From Endothia cerciana (lineage: Eukaryota > Ascomycota > Sordariomycetes > Diaporthales > Cryphonectriaceae), in the NCBI GenBank assembly GCA_026119935.1, contig JALRMH010000001.1:1364001-1428000 (forward strand): a DNA stretch of 64,000 nt. The letters run 5' to 3'. Both the position numbers and the translations under genes were made by a program. This document shows, one piece after another, positions 21,027 to 31,658 of the stretch. The notes below the pieces were generated by a model, which saw nothing but the letters and a program-made list of their open reading frames with translations, searched no databases and had not been told where the DNA came from. The first letter of the stretch is position 1; the number at the start of each line of letters is the position of its first letter.

Positions 21027-21453
21027 ATGAGCTCCGACGCCATCATGCTGGACAGTCCAGCCCAAACTCCAGACTCGAAGGGCCAGCACGCCAACTCCTT
21101 GGCCGCCGCCGGTGCCGACATCCCTCCCGAAGCCGTGATGAACATCGACAGCCAGGCCGACGGGGGTTCCACAGCCGCGGCTGGCAGCTGGGATACCAGG
21201 AAGTGGAGGGACGATGTGAAGATTACCAGAAATAGGCTCCAACACCAGCAATACAACACTTGTAAGGGAAAATTGTACGCCCTACAACATGCGGTTTGTG
21301 CTGACATGCTGCTGGATGTTTTCAGCCAAGCACCGTGACCCCTTGGACAAACCACTTGTTACGAGGCCTCCGGAGCTTGCGGCAGATGTAGAGGACCGAC
21401 TTCGGCAATACTTCCAGGAGAAGTCGGCAATACTGAATGGGCAGATGGGCTGA
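21027..21453 (+). CDS. Small hypothetical protein (120 aa), two exons
   Basis: Exons 21027-21261 and 21326-21453 join over a 64-nt intron with donor GTAAGG, branch point TGCTGAC and acceptor TTTCAG. The product is 120 residues. Residues 1-55 are Ala/Ser/Asp-rich and acidic. Residues 56-120 are charged and helical, with the join NTSKHRDPLDK and the ending LRQYFQEKSAILNGQMG. There is no signal peptide or TM segment. I do not recognise the family. The strong splice signals and the absence of stops after splicing favour a real gene; the alternative is a fortuitous frame. Without splicing it would end after 103 codons in an atypical tail. Confidence 0.55.
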
Positions 21454-22728
21454 GTGGCATGTGACGGCCGTGTGTAGACTCGGCCAACAAAAGTCCATCC
21501 TCGGAGCCACACAAGCATGAGACCGGGACTCCACCGCACAAGCATTGCCGTGTCTTCAATGGACACGGATAGAGGGCCAACACGGCACACAAACAATACG
21601 CTCAGGATGCTATGTGTATGGACGAGGCTGGAGTATAGACAAAAGAGACGTCACGATCACAGATGAGTTGGCAACAACCGTGTGACCGTCCCCAACAGAA
21701 CAATCATGACGAAGTTACGATTATGGATAACAGGAGAACCACAGTTAGAGTAACGGTCCCGTTCTTGCATCACATACTGAAGCTCCAGTGCAAGGAGTCC
21801 TGGCAGTGTGTGACCTTGATAAGCAGCCTGAATCAGTCACCGAATATCTCGTCACGTTTAGATCAAGGAGGGGTGAATCGAGCTCTCGAACCCTAAGCTA
21901 AGCTTGTCCTTTGAGCGTTTTTGTTTTCTTCTTTGACCTGATGATTACTTTGCTTTGATACAGTGTCCCCATCGTTTCTCGTCCGAGACAGCAACAACCC
22001 CTCTGTGGAAGGTGTTTCACAGCAGTCTTGTTCCAGCTTTCAACTTTGGAGCACAATGGTTGCCTTGCTGCCAAGCCCACCCTACACCAGTTTCCACTTC
22101 GAAGCAATGCGGACTTTTCTATCTCAGCTACATATGCTTCCTGTGCTATAAGCTCCTGTTTTATTACCTCCCCCCCCCCCCAAATATCGTCCCTACTGAC
22201 AACCTTCCTTCTACAAACAATTCTTACTACTACAACATCATCGAAGGACTCTCCTACTAGCTATTGTTCTAGATCTGATATGGGTGTTTCCCTCTCCTTC
22301 CGGCTGTAGCCATACTCTCATTAATAACCTTTTTCTTCCTAGTAACACCTCACTTACTAGGACAATATCTAAACTATTTTACAATAAAGATTGTTCTAGA
22401 ATAGAAGGACGTGATTTTCTCCACATTATTCTATCTTTACAGCTTCCAAACATGTCTGCCTATTGTTTCCCATTGTTCAATGCCTAATTTCGTGGTTATT
22501 CCACCCTTTTCCACAGCTGCTCCGCAAAAATATCAGCCAATCAGGCAATTTCTCAATTCCCATTGCTCTCACCAGCCTCCATTGTATTCGATCTGATAAC
22601 TATATAACACCACAGACCAGGCCCCCTATTTCATAAGACCAAGGTCCCCTACTGAATTCAATCTCCTGGAAGGTTCGACATCTGGAATTTCACTTCGTTC
22701 CCGCACAAGCACAAGATCACCATACAGG
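21454..22728. other. Intergenic spacer with AT-rich right half and a 12-nt poly-C
   Basis: No supported gene. From about 22140 to 22620 the sequence is AT/CT-rich, with poly-C at 22170-22181. A CCAATCA box lies at 22538-22544, about 190 bp before the next ATG. Confidence 0.5.
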
Positions 22729-23949
22729 ATGTCTGCCTCCCTAGCCCGGTCTGACGAGATTACCTCCCTCAAGAAGAACATCGTCAGTATCAAGACATCT
22801 GTCAGCTTCCAGTCGAGGCAGGAGGCAAGGGCTAGTATCAAAACCCCTCACCACCCACAAATCCCTTACCATCAACAACAAACACCAGCCCCCACAGCCT
22901 GGAAGGAGACCGGAAAGCCGCAAGCCTGGCTCGGCGTCTCACTCCACGATCTCTACGATAATCGTCCTCCCTCTGCCGCGATCGATAATCGACTTGCCGA
23001 TAAGAAGCGTCCGGGAAAGTTTGTCCACGCTCCTGCTGGCAGCCCCATCACATCGCCCTGGGGACGAAGAGGAAGAACGGACGCCGCCACCAGATACATC
23101 GTCGAGCGGCAGAAAGCCTGGCACCACGTTGGACTTCACGACTATTGTGACAAGAACCACTTTCCCCTTCTCGAGACGAAGCCTGCCACGACCACCGCCA
23201 TGAAGCGCTTGGCCTCTGATGAGAGCCCCTCTCCTGCTGGTACCGTCAAGAAGCCGTGTCTCGACAACGACGTCAAGTCCCGCGATTTCCTGCCCGACCT
23301 TACCCCATCAACCTCCGACCCTCAAGGCATGATAGAAGCCCTAGAGACGCAGAGTGACACGTCCGGGGTTTCTACGAGCATCACCGATAAGCCCGCCTTC
23401 GTCCCCACCCAGTTCGACAACACCATCCGCCCCGATGATGCCTATTTCGAGCCCGAGGACATGTGGGACAAGGACTTCAAGCTTGAGCGCTACTCCCGCC
23501 TCAACCTTGACAAGCCTCTCGAGTACACCTGGACCACCGACGCCGACCGCAACCCAGAGACTGGCAAGTGGGACCACTTCCATCCCTGCCACTGCTACCC
23601 CGTCGCGCCCGAGGACGACATCAAGAAGGAGCTCTTCCTGCACGAGAAGTTCCCCCGCCTGAAGTGGGTCGGCATGTGGGCTGAGGCCAAGCTTAAGCGG
23701 GAGGTCGAGAAGTACGAGGCCGTCAAGGAGTTCTGGCTCTTCGAGTACGCCGACCTGGGCGATGTCTACGTCCAGGGCCTGGACGACAAGTACGCCTTCA
23801 TGGCGGCCAACTTCGGTGACGAGATGGAGAGCCCCTGGGTGCGGAACTGGCTGGTACAGCTGATCGGCGTCGGGGAGCTCAACAAGATCCTGTTTGCGAA
23901 GGACCAACGCACCAAGGCTATCTTTGAGGCGTCCGGAGAGGGACTATGA
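22729..23949 (+). CDS. Hypothetical protein, 406 aa, no recognised domain
   Basis: A single-exon frame starting at ATG 22729. The N-terminal 180 residues are Ser/Pro/Lys-rich and probably disordered, with a basic patch (MKRLASDESPSP...VKKPCL) that could be a nuclear localisation signal. Residues about 220-400 are much more ordered and rich in Trp, Tyr, Phe and Asp: FVPTQFDNTIRPDD, MWDKDFKLERYSRL, the Cys/His word FHPCHCYPV, then KWVGMWAEAKLKREVEKYEAVKEFWLFEY and ESPWVRNWLVQLIGVGELN. This half looks like a genuine folded domain, with codon use strongly biased to C at third positions as in its neighbours. I cannot name the family or function. Confidence 0.75.
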   Translation: MSASLARSDEITSLKKNIVSIKTSVSFQSRQEARASIKTPHHPQIPYHQQQTPAPTAWKETGKPQAWLGVSLHDLYDNRPPSAAIDNRLADKKRPGKFVHAPAGSPITSPWGRRGRTDAATRYIVERQKAWHHVGLHDYCDKNHFPLLETKPATTTAMKRLASDESPSPAGTVKKPCLDNDVKSRDFLPDLTPSTSDPQGMIEALETQSDTSGVSTSITDKPAFVPTQFDNTIRPDDAYFEPEDMWDKDFKLERYSRLNLDKPLEYTWTTDADRNPETGKWDHFHPCHCYPVAPEDDIKKELFLHEKFPRLKWVGMWAEAKLKREVEKYEAVKEFWLFEYADLGDVYVQGLDDKYAFMAANFGDEMESPWVRNWLVQLIGVGELNKILFAKDQRTKAIFEASGEGL

Positions 23950-24140
23950 TGCTGAGCGTGCGGCAGTCTGACAGCGCGTGCTTGACGCCTAGAAGTGCTC
24001 TTGTTCTTAGGGGATCGGGGTGGGAACGAGGAATTAGGTTATGGGGAGTCGCTGGCTATGTTTAGAGAGGGAAAACAGATCCCACGGTGGATTGTTCAGT
24101 AGCCAGTGATATCAATACACTTCCTCGTTATGAATCAACT

Positions 24141-24174
24141 CGTCGTTCACTGCGTCGTTCACTGCGTCGTTCAC
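24141..24174. repeat. Twelve-base tandem repeat, three copies
   Basis: The unit CGTCGTTCACTG is repeated nearly three times without mismatch. Confidence 0.85.
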
Positions 24175-24730
24175 CACACGTCATCCAGTTATCCAACGTT
24201 CATTACTTACGCTTTATCAAGCATTGATGCCTTGCATACGTTGAAAGGTGCGATACACAATGTGGATGTTCTAGAGTTCAGTACAGCATGCCGACGCATC
24301 ACCTAGCCAGCTCTCTTGCCTGCAGTCTGAACTCTAAACTCGTACATCGGTACACCGGCTCTACTCTCAAACGAATGCATCATATGTCAGCACAGCTCGA
24401 ACGCTGTACTTAACCTGAGTTCTATTACCTCTGCTAGAGAAGGACAAGGAAGAAAAGATCCTCACCGGCCTGCCTTCTTTTTATAAGGGCCAGGCTTCAC
24501 ACTTGTTAAGTGGTAGTGCAAAGGCAGGGTGATGAGGTCTCCTCGAGGGGCCCACGGCGTAATCAAGTTGAAGCCTAAAGGTCTAAGTCCCTAACGGACC
24601 TACAGCGGTGCAAGAACGCTGCCACGGCTGCTTTACAGCCCCTCTCGCAGGGCCGTAGGCCCCACCCCCGCACCTAGCCTTGGAATCCTGTGCCCTGACA
24701 TAGGCCACACAAGCTTTTAGCCAGCCCACA

Positions 24731-24737
24731 TGAGTCA
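24731..24737. promoter_or_regulatory. TGAGTCA element (Gcn4/CPC1-type, also contains the Bas1 core) upstream of ADE2
   Basis: TGAGTCA/TGACTCA occurs 176 bp before the ADE2 ATG. In yeast, Gcn4 binds TGASTCA and Bas1 binds TGACTC at purine-pathway genes. The match is seen; the regulation is inferred. Confidence 0.45.
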
Positions 24738-24912
24738 CTGTGCCCTTGATTCAGATTCATGGCCTAGCCCTACTGAGTAGAATTTCTCATGATGGTGACC
24801 GCTGGTGACCTTCGCAAAGAGCTATAATAATCGGTAATCGGTGTCCAGCGGTCAACCCTCCCCCCGCCCCCATCACATAGACCTGTCAAAGGCCATCTAC
24901 ACATCTCTCACA

Positions 24913-26856
24913 ATGTCCTCCAAAGTCTCCACAATCGGCCTCCTGGGCGGCGGCCAACTCGGCCGTATGCTCTGCGAGGCGGCCTCGCCCCTCGACATCC
25001 CTATCGCCATCCTGGACGAGGCCGGCGCACCTGCCAAACAGATCAACAGCAGCGCTAAGCACGTGGTCGGCTCGTTCAAGGACCCTTCCAGGATCCGTGA
25101 GTTGGCTGCCAACTGCGACGTGCTCACCGTCGAGATCGAGCACATCGAGACGGATGTGCTCGAGGAGATCGAAACGCAGGGCGTGCAGGGCAGGAGGGTC
25201 GCTGTGCATCCCTCATGGCGCACTCTGCGGCTAATCCAGGACAAATTTGCGCAGAAGGGCTACTTGGGCCTGCAGGGCCTGCCGATAGCGGAGCAGATGG
25301 CCCTCATCGAGGGCGAGGGGATGCTCGCATCGTTGAAGAAGGCTTCGGAGAAATTCGGCTTTCCGTGGATGCTTAAGGCGCGTAAGGGCTCGTACGATGG
25401 GCGGGGCAACCTCAAGATCTCTGGCCAGGAGGATCTCGAGCAGGCTGTGAGGGAGTTCGGGCGGCTGTCGTGCTATGCGGAGAAGTGGGTGCCGTTCGAG
25501 CTGGAGCTGGCAGTCATGGTCGTCCGGACCGAGGATGAAGGCGGCAAGACGAAGAGGTTGATACCGTACCCCGTGGTGGAGACCGTGCATGAGGATAACA
25601 TCTGCTCCAAGGTGTTCATGCCTCCGCGGAACGTCTCTGCTGCGGTGTGCGAGAAGTCGCAGAAGGTTGCTTGCGATGTGGTGGAGAAGCTGTGGGGGAG
25701 AGGGGTTTTTGCCGTGGAGATGTTCTTGACCAAGGACGGTATGTTTTGCTCATCGCATGGCCTGAGCGATGCTGACACTATATTTCAGGAGATGTGATGG
25801 TCAACGAGATCGCGCCCCGACCACACAACTCGGGCCACTACACCATCGAAGCCGTGCCGTACATGTCACAGTATAAGGCCCAGCTATACTCCGTTCTCGA
25901 CGAACCTCTTCCGGAGGTCCTCGAGCCTCACGTCTCATCCAGCATCATGATCAACATCCTGGGCGGTGCCAACCGAGATTCCCACCACAGACTTGTCGAG
26001 CAAGCGAAGAAGATGTATGCGAGGGGCACGGCCGTGTATCCTCACCTGTACGGCAAGGAGTCCAAGCCCAGCCGCAAGATTGGTCACATCACCCTCACCT
26101 GCTCCGGCTCGATACAGGAGCTGGAAGAGTATGCGCAGCCACTGATCCAGATCGCTGATGAGATACGACAAGAACGTCTCAAAGCAGCAAGTCAGGCACT
26201 GCGACCATCAGAGGCACCCAGAGTTGCACCCAAATCGGTGGCAAAAGGTGACGCTCTAGTGTTGGTGACCATGGGCTCTGACTCGGACCTACCCGTGCTC
26301 AAGGCCGGCATCGACATCCTCGACCAGTTTGGCGTGCCATGGACGGTAGACATCACGTCTGCACACAGGACGCCCGCCAAGATGGCCGAGGTTGCGACAG
26401 GGGCTGCGTCTAGGGGCATCAAGGTCATCATCGCTGCTGCAGGCGGAGCAGCACACCTTCCGGGGATGATCGCCGCGTACACACCCCTCCCCGTGATAGG
26501 TGTTCCTGTCAAGGCGACGCATTTGGACGGGTTGGACAGTCTGCTGAGCATAGTGCAAATGCCGGTATGTGTTTTTTTGTTTTTTTTATGCCGCCGCCGA
26601 CTCCATGTCTGCCTTTTGGTTCTTCTCATCCATACTGACTGTATAACAGAGAGGCGTCCCCACTGCTACTGTGGCCATCAACAATTCTACAAACGCGGCA
26701 CTGTTGGCAATTCGATTTTTGGGGGCTTTCATTCCCGATCTGCATGAGAAGATGAGGAATTACCAGCTCGACATGGAGAAGCAGGTACATGATAAGGCGA
26801 ACTTGCTCAAGGAGATTGATGTGCAGGCGTACCTGCAGAAGATGGGCAAGAAATAA
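24913..26856 (+). CDS. ADE2: Phosphoribosylaminoimidazole carboxylase (AIR carboxylase), PurK-PurE fusion
   Basis: Three exons, 24913-25738, 25789-26564 and 26650-26856, encode 602 residues; introns are 50 and 85 nt. The first in-frame ATG is 24913, since the frame upstream opens with GTG. Residues 1-400 form the ATP-grasp PurK-like domain, starting TIGLLGGGQLGRML and containing MLKARKGSYDGRGN, VNEIAPRPHNSGHYTIEA and NILGG. After a variable linker the PurE-like class II carboxylase domain runs from about 430 to 590, with GSDSD (438-442), SAHRTP (466-471), AAAGGAAHLPGM and GVPVKA. The enzyme converts AIR to CAIR in the sixth step of purine synthesis. The fusion architecture is the usual fungal one. 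Confidence 0.97.
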
Positions 26857-27959
26857 GCCATGGCATATGTTCCCTCCCAATCACCTTGCCACCCGTAGCT
26901 GCATAATAGCCTGTGGGAGGAATCGATGCGGAACAGAGGCAAATAATAAGCTTAATTGAACATTAATTCCATGCTATATATAGCCGCCAGCAATAGAGGT
27001 CTGTAATATAAACAATAGATTTATACTTATTATACTGTTAGGCGTAATTTTTCAAGGCGAGTATTTTCATATAAACAAATATGTTGAACCAGGGCTCGGG
27101 CGCAGTCGCACGAACGGTGACCCAGGCCTAAGGTAGCAGAGGGCTCAGACAGCCCTAGCGTGCCAGTTTAGAAGGAAGGCAAGACAGAGGCCTCAAAACC
27201 AAGGAACAATCGACAATTCGAATGTGCATTAGATATAAACAGATAATGAAGAAGAGAAGGATAGCTGATCCTTAAGTCCCAGTTTGAAAATACGGCCTGG
27301 AGGTTGTCCTTCTTATAGAGGGAGGGGATGTCTCATGCAGGCCCACACCTAACAAGCTATGTCACCACCCACTTCGATGACATAATAATCCAGCAATTAT
27401 TATAAATATTTTAATGGCTTTCATCAATAGTGAGAAACGAGTTAAAGTGATTAGTCCTTATATTCTCGAGGTTCGTATATATATGATTTTTGCTATTGGG
27501 GTTGGGTTTTTACGGGGAAAAGAAAAGCGGGGACAGCTACAGTACTTACTCACACCTGGGAGGAACCCTGCACCGTTCTAAGATCGAAGTCAATATCTTT
27601 CCTCTTGGAGCATCGATGTTGGTTTTAACAACTTCTTTCTGTCCCACGAACATGATTGCCTGTTCTTAACTATCGGGCTGTTTCTAAGATGCAAATCCGA
27701 CATCGGATGCCATGAGATGCCGAAACTCAATGCGCACCAGTAATACTGATATGCAGGACGTGAGCAAGCCAGGGCCTGAAGCAAAGGAACTCAGCGAGGA
27801 TATCGCCGTGCGAACCCGTGAGGAGTACCAACTGGTAAGAAGCTGGAGCCGAGATTCACAGAGAGCGAGGCGAGACATTACCAGGTCCTCCACGTCTGCG
27901 GAGAGTTGTCTCTCAGCCAGGCTCTCAACTCGGACACCGATCCCCGCGGGTCGCCCACC
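26857..27959. other. AT-rich intergenic spacer
   Basis: From about 26930 to 27500 the sequence is markedly A+T-rich with many TpA steps (for example around 26985-27080 and 27390-27480), unlike the flanking genes. No frame of interest. It could be a small decayed repeat or simply a low-GC spacer. Confidence 0.5.
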
Positions 27960-29516
27960 ATGGACGGCCGTCAAGATGAGTCTACCCAGATGGACTTCAT
28001 TCCTTCACAGCAGTGAGTTGGGCTATCCCCTCACTCACTCCTTTTTACCCTCACCTCATGTCACAGATGCATGCTGAGATCGCCACCTCACAAGTCCTCT
28101 CAAACTATTTGATCTAGCCAAGAGCCAGGGCAGATTTCTCTACGCCTGCGCGCCGATGGTGAGGTACAGCAAAGTGAGCATTCCCCCCCCCCCCCAACCA
28201 CCCAATGAACACGAGCCTAGGAACACGGGCTGATCCAATATCAGCTAGCCTTCAGACAGACAGTACATGCCTACGGGGCGGACCTATGCTGGACCCCCAT
28301 GATACTAGCAAAGGAGTTCAACCGCAGCTCCGTAGCCCGGGATAGTGGTGCGTCTCCCCTTCATGGACATACTGTGGCGCGCAGGCTTCTGAGACGCCAA
28401 ATGGCAGACTTTACATTCTCCACGGCAGGACCTCGACCGCCCACGGTCGTCCAGTTCGGCGCCAACGCGCCCCTCGAGCTGGCCCGGGCGTCGGCCCTCG
28501 TCGCCCCCTACGTGGACGGGGTCGACCTGAACTGTGGCTGCCCGCAGTCCTGGGCATGCGCCGAGACCCTCGGCGCGGCCCTGATGGAGAAGCGCGAGCT
28601 TGTTAGAGATATGGTCCTCGAGACCCGGCAGAGGCTGCGAGATGAGGGGTGGGCTGTTGGGAAGGAGAAGGATGTCGACAGCCCTAGGGGCAGGAGCGTG
28701 AGCGTGAAGATCCGGGTGCATAAGGACCTCCGGTGAGTAGCTAGTTCCCAGCTTCATATCCCCGGCTTCGCTCATGCTCAGGGTGTTGGGGTTGGGGGGG
28801 GGGTAGTAAAACCATCGACTTCATAGATACCGTCCTCGGCCATCAGCAGGATCGTAATATCGACTTCCTCACGGTCCACCCGCGGACGAGGAACACACCC
28901 TCGACCACACCCATCAACCTTGAGGCCCTGGAGCTGCTCACGAACAGGTATGGGGACAAGGCCCCCATCCTCGTATCCGGAGACGTCTTCTCGATGGGCA
29001 CACTGCCGTATACGTCGCCCAACCTGGCTCCCAGGGGTGGTGACGACGACGACGACGACGAGGGCAGACCCCACCTGCCTAAGCTCAGGGGACTCATGTC
29101 GGCGCGCGCCCTCCTCGCCAACCCGGCCCTGTTCGCAGGCTACGAGGCCTGCCCGTGGGAGGCCGTCGAGCTGTTCATGAACAACGTCGTGAGGGCGCCC
29201 TTGCCGCTGAAACTCGTGCAGCACCACCGTGTGTGAACAAAGCCCCTACCCCGGCCCCACCTCCCCGGCCTCGCCACGAAATATATTCCCGCGGTTTATT
29301 TTGCTGACCAGGTATCCGTACCCAGTGGGTGAGATGTGCGCACCGGGCTACGGTCCCAACAAGCACGCCCTGCTCAGCAAGAAGGAGCGCGCGGATATGT
29401 ACAACTGCGTCGATATGTGCGACCTGATCGACTTCATGGACCAGAAGATTAGGGATGTCGATGGGCGAGATGGGATCCGAAGGGACCCGGCACCACCAGC
29501 GATACGGGCGATGTGA
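27960..29516 (+). CDS. DUS4: tRNA-dihydrouridine synthase, Dus4-type (tRNA-dihydrouridine(20a/20b) synthase)
   Basis: Six exons, 27960-28012, 28095-28173, 28245-28347, 28408-28732, 28807-29228 and 29326-29516, encode 390 residues. The ATG has an ideal context (CCACCATGG). The joined protein reads HPLKLFDLAKSQGRFLYACAPMVRYSK, then LAFRQTVHAYGADLCWTPMI, which are the Dus4 N-terminal FMN-barrel strands. Residues 115-126 hold DGVDLNCGCPQS, the catalytic-loop cysteines; TVHPRTR and ILVSGDVFS follow. The C-terminus QHHLGEMCAPGY..LSKKERADM fits the helical tail. It reduces specific D-loop uridines of tRNA with NAD(P)H. Exon 5 carries an Asp run from (GAC)n at about 29041-29063 that interrupts the family alignment. 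Introns 2 and 4 hold 13-nt C and 10-nt G runs. The 5' acceptor (ACAAG) is the least certain border. Confidence 0.88.
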
Positions 29517-30070
29517 GAACCTGTCCTGGTCTGCGGAGCCCAGCCAGGAGGGGCCAAGTGGAAGGCAGACTGAGCAACGCAATGAATGAAAGCCTGTCAA
29601 CGAGAGATGGAAGGGCACGACCCAAAGTCCTCCGATGCACCGCGCTTCTGCGTCTCCCGGCAGAAGACCTGTGTTTCAGGGACAGCGGTTGTTGTCGCGT
29701 GCAAAATACTCGGGACAGAGCTAGGACTGCCCGTAATGAATCAAACGCCTTTAGTAGTCACTGATGCAACGCGGTGGATGATGTGATGGATGAGTGGGTG
29801 CCACACTGGGCGAGGTTACGATTGCCGTCTTTCGCTGCATAAAGAGGGCATGATGGAAAATGTACACGGTTTACAGCTCCGAGTCTCCCCCTTTTGAGAC
29901 CGGTCTCTTTGCCCCTGGAGGCATCACCCTCTTCCGCCCCCTTCAACCGATGGACAGCCCGCGTCTGCGGCATCCCCTCGTAGCCATGAGGCCTGTCCAT
30001 CCCGTCGGCCGTCCCCGATGCTCGTGGTAGGGTTGCGTCTTTTATCCTCCGCATTCCGACTGCATCCGGC
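29517..30070. other. Spacer between convergent DUS4 and ATP14 3' ends
   Basis: About 550 bp; no supported coding frame. Confidence 0.5.
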
Positions 30071-30886
30071 TTAGTGACCATGGGCGTGCTCCTCCTCGTC
30101 CTCCTCCTCGACGAGCCAGTCCTCGACGGCAGCGGCGGGCTTGCCGGAGCCGGCCTCCTGGCCCTCGACCTCGACGGCCATGCTCTCGTACTCCTTGAGG
30201 GAGGAGGCGAGGCCGGCCTCCTCGGGGGACTTGGGGGCCTTGGGCTGGGCAAAGTCGAGCACCTGGCCCTTGGAGTCCGAGTCCTTGACGGGTGTTGGCT
30301 TGTAGGCCTTCAGTTCTTTCAGGTAGAGTTCTTGGACGAAATCGGCTGTTTGGAGGGCAGACAGTTAGTATGTGTGTCTTGTCGGGCGCGGGATGACGTG
30401 TTCCGTCGGTGTGGTGGTGAAGGAGTGCATGCGGGAGTGTTGTGGGATGTGATGTCGATGTGTAGATGCGAGGTCTCGGATGGCCCGGTGAGGGCAGGCA
30501 GGTCGGCGCGGAGGATTGGGAGCTTGGGCGCACCAGGTCAGGTCGCGGGTGACGTGACGTGAAGTGACGCTATCCCCAGATCTCCGGCCCACGGCATTGC
30601 ATCCTCGACCCGCGGGCCCCATCCATTCATCCGCCCGTGGCCCGTCTATAATGCATCATCGTGCATCGGGTAGGTCGGTCGACATACCTCTTCGCGAGAC
30701 GGTGGGGTTGAGGAAGGTCCTCATCTGAACGGCGTTGCGGCCAGCAAGTCGGGAGACTGCGGCGACAGCCTGGCGGCTCTGCATCGGGTCGGTCAGGTCA
30801 GTCAATCAGTCCCCTGCGCCTCCCATCCCTCGTCTCAAAGGACGTGCAGGGGAACGTACAGAAGCTCGGGACACGGATGAGAGCAT
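30071..30886 (-). CDS. ATP14: Mitochondrial F1Fo ATP synthase subunit H
   Basis: Three exons on the minus strand, 30886-30860, 30778-30688 and 30345-30071, encode 130 residues. The first exon carries only nine residues (MLSSVSRAS). The intervening introns are 81 and 342 nt, the second unusually long for this window. The N-terminal 35-40 residues are Arg/Ser/Ala-rich without acids, a mitochondrial import signal. The mature part begins ADFVQELYLKELKAYKPTPV, the hallmark of Atp14. It continues with DFAQPKAPKSPEEAGLASSLKEY broken by short variable stretches, and ends in an acidic, His-containing tail (VEEEDEEEHAHGH). Subunit h is part of the peripheral stalk of complex V at the inner membrane. 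Exon 1 is inferred from splice signals and from the mitochondrial presequence it completes. Confidence 0.9.
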
Positions 30887-31535
30887 CGTGGCTGGTGTGC
30901 GGTGCTCAATTGACGCGGGGAGGAGCAGGGCGTTTGGGTTGGGTGGATGAGGTCTTTTGAGAGTAAAAAAGCTAAAACGGACCGGGCGGGTGAGGTCGGC
31001 GCATCATACCAAAAACTGGTCCGAGCTTCCAACCTTGCATGGGGCAGTTCTCGCCCTGCCTCTTTCGCACAACCCCCCACCCAAGCCAGTCACGTGGTGG
31101 CCCTCCTCCAGACCAGCCTCCTAGCGCGATGGGGTCCCACTCCTCCCCCGCGTCGATCTCTTCCTTAGGTGCACTTCATGGTCTGATCAGTGATCACCCC
31201 CATCATCGATCACTCCAGATGTCGGGCGACAGCTCCCAAGATGTCATTGCAAGGCTAATGATTAAGAGGATGCTGCACCAGACGCTAGTAGGTTGTTCAA
31301 CCCTCAGGTGGGTGACGTCACTTCACCCGAGGGCTGTCAATGGAAAGGAAAGTCTCTTGCTCATCAAACGATTGGGCCTATTCTCATTGTGAGGTCTGAA
31401 TGGGGTCTCTTCAGCAGTTCGTTCCCAGTCTCCTGCCATATGACATTCTCCCTTTATGACCTGTGTCTTGTCCCTGCTGGACCATATCAGTCCTGGAGCT
31501 CAGCTCCCTCCCTCCCTCCCTCCCTCCCTCCCTCC

Positions 31536-31572
<37 letters not shown>

Positions 31573-31658
31573 TGTTTACGTGTGCGCATCACATCGTTGA
31601 AGCCATTACTAAAAAATAAAAAATAAAAAAATAAAAAAACAAACGCAAATGATCGATC
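30887..31658. other. Spacer with ATP14 promoter and a compound microsatellite
   Basis: Apart from the simple repeats listed separately no gene is supported. The ATP14 promoter lies at the left end. Confidence 0.5.
31503..31574. repeat. Compound microsatellite (CCCT)n-(CT)n-(GT)n
   Basis: About eight CCCT units pass into about ten CT units and then about nine GT units without interruption. An A/T-rich AAAAAATn tract follows at 31606-31640. Confidence 0.92.

Larger units (their letters stand above)
23950..24912. other. Intergenic spacer and ADE2 promoter
   Basis: No coding frame is supported. It contains a short tandem repeat (24141-24174) and, close to ADE2, a TGAGTCA element and an AT-rich stretch (about 24820-24835). 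Confidence 0.5.

Noticed and set aside
30887..31080. Minus-strand frame upstream of ATP14 exon 1
   Set aside because: The ATP14 presequence is complete from ATG 30886; the upstream frame adds nothing conserved.
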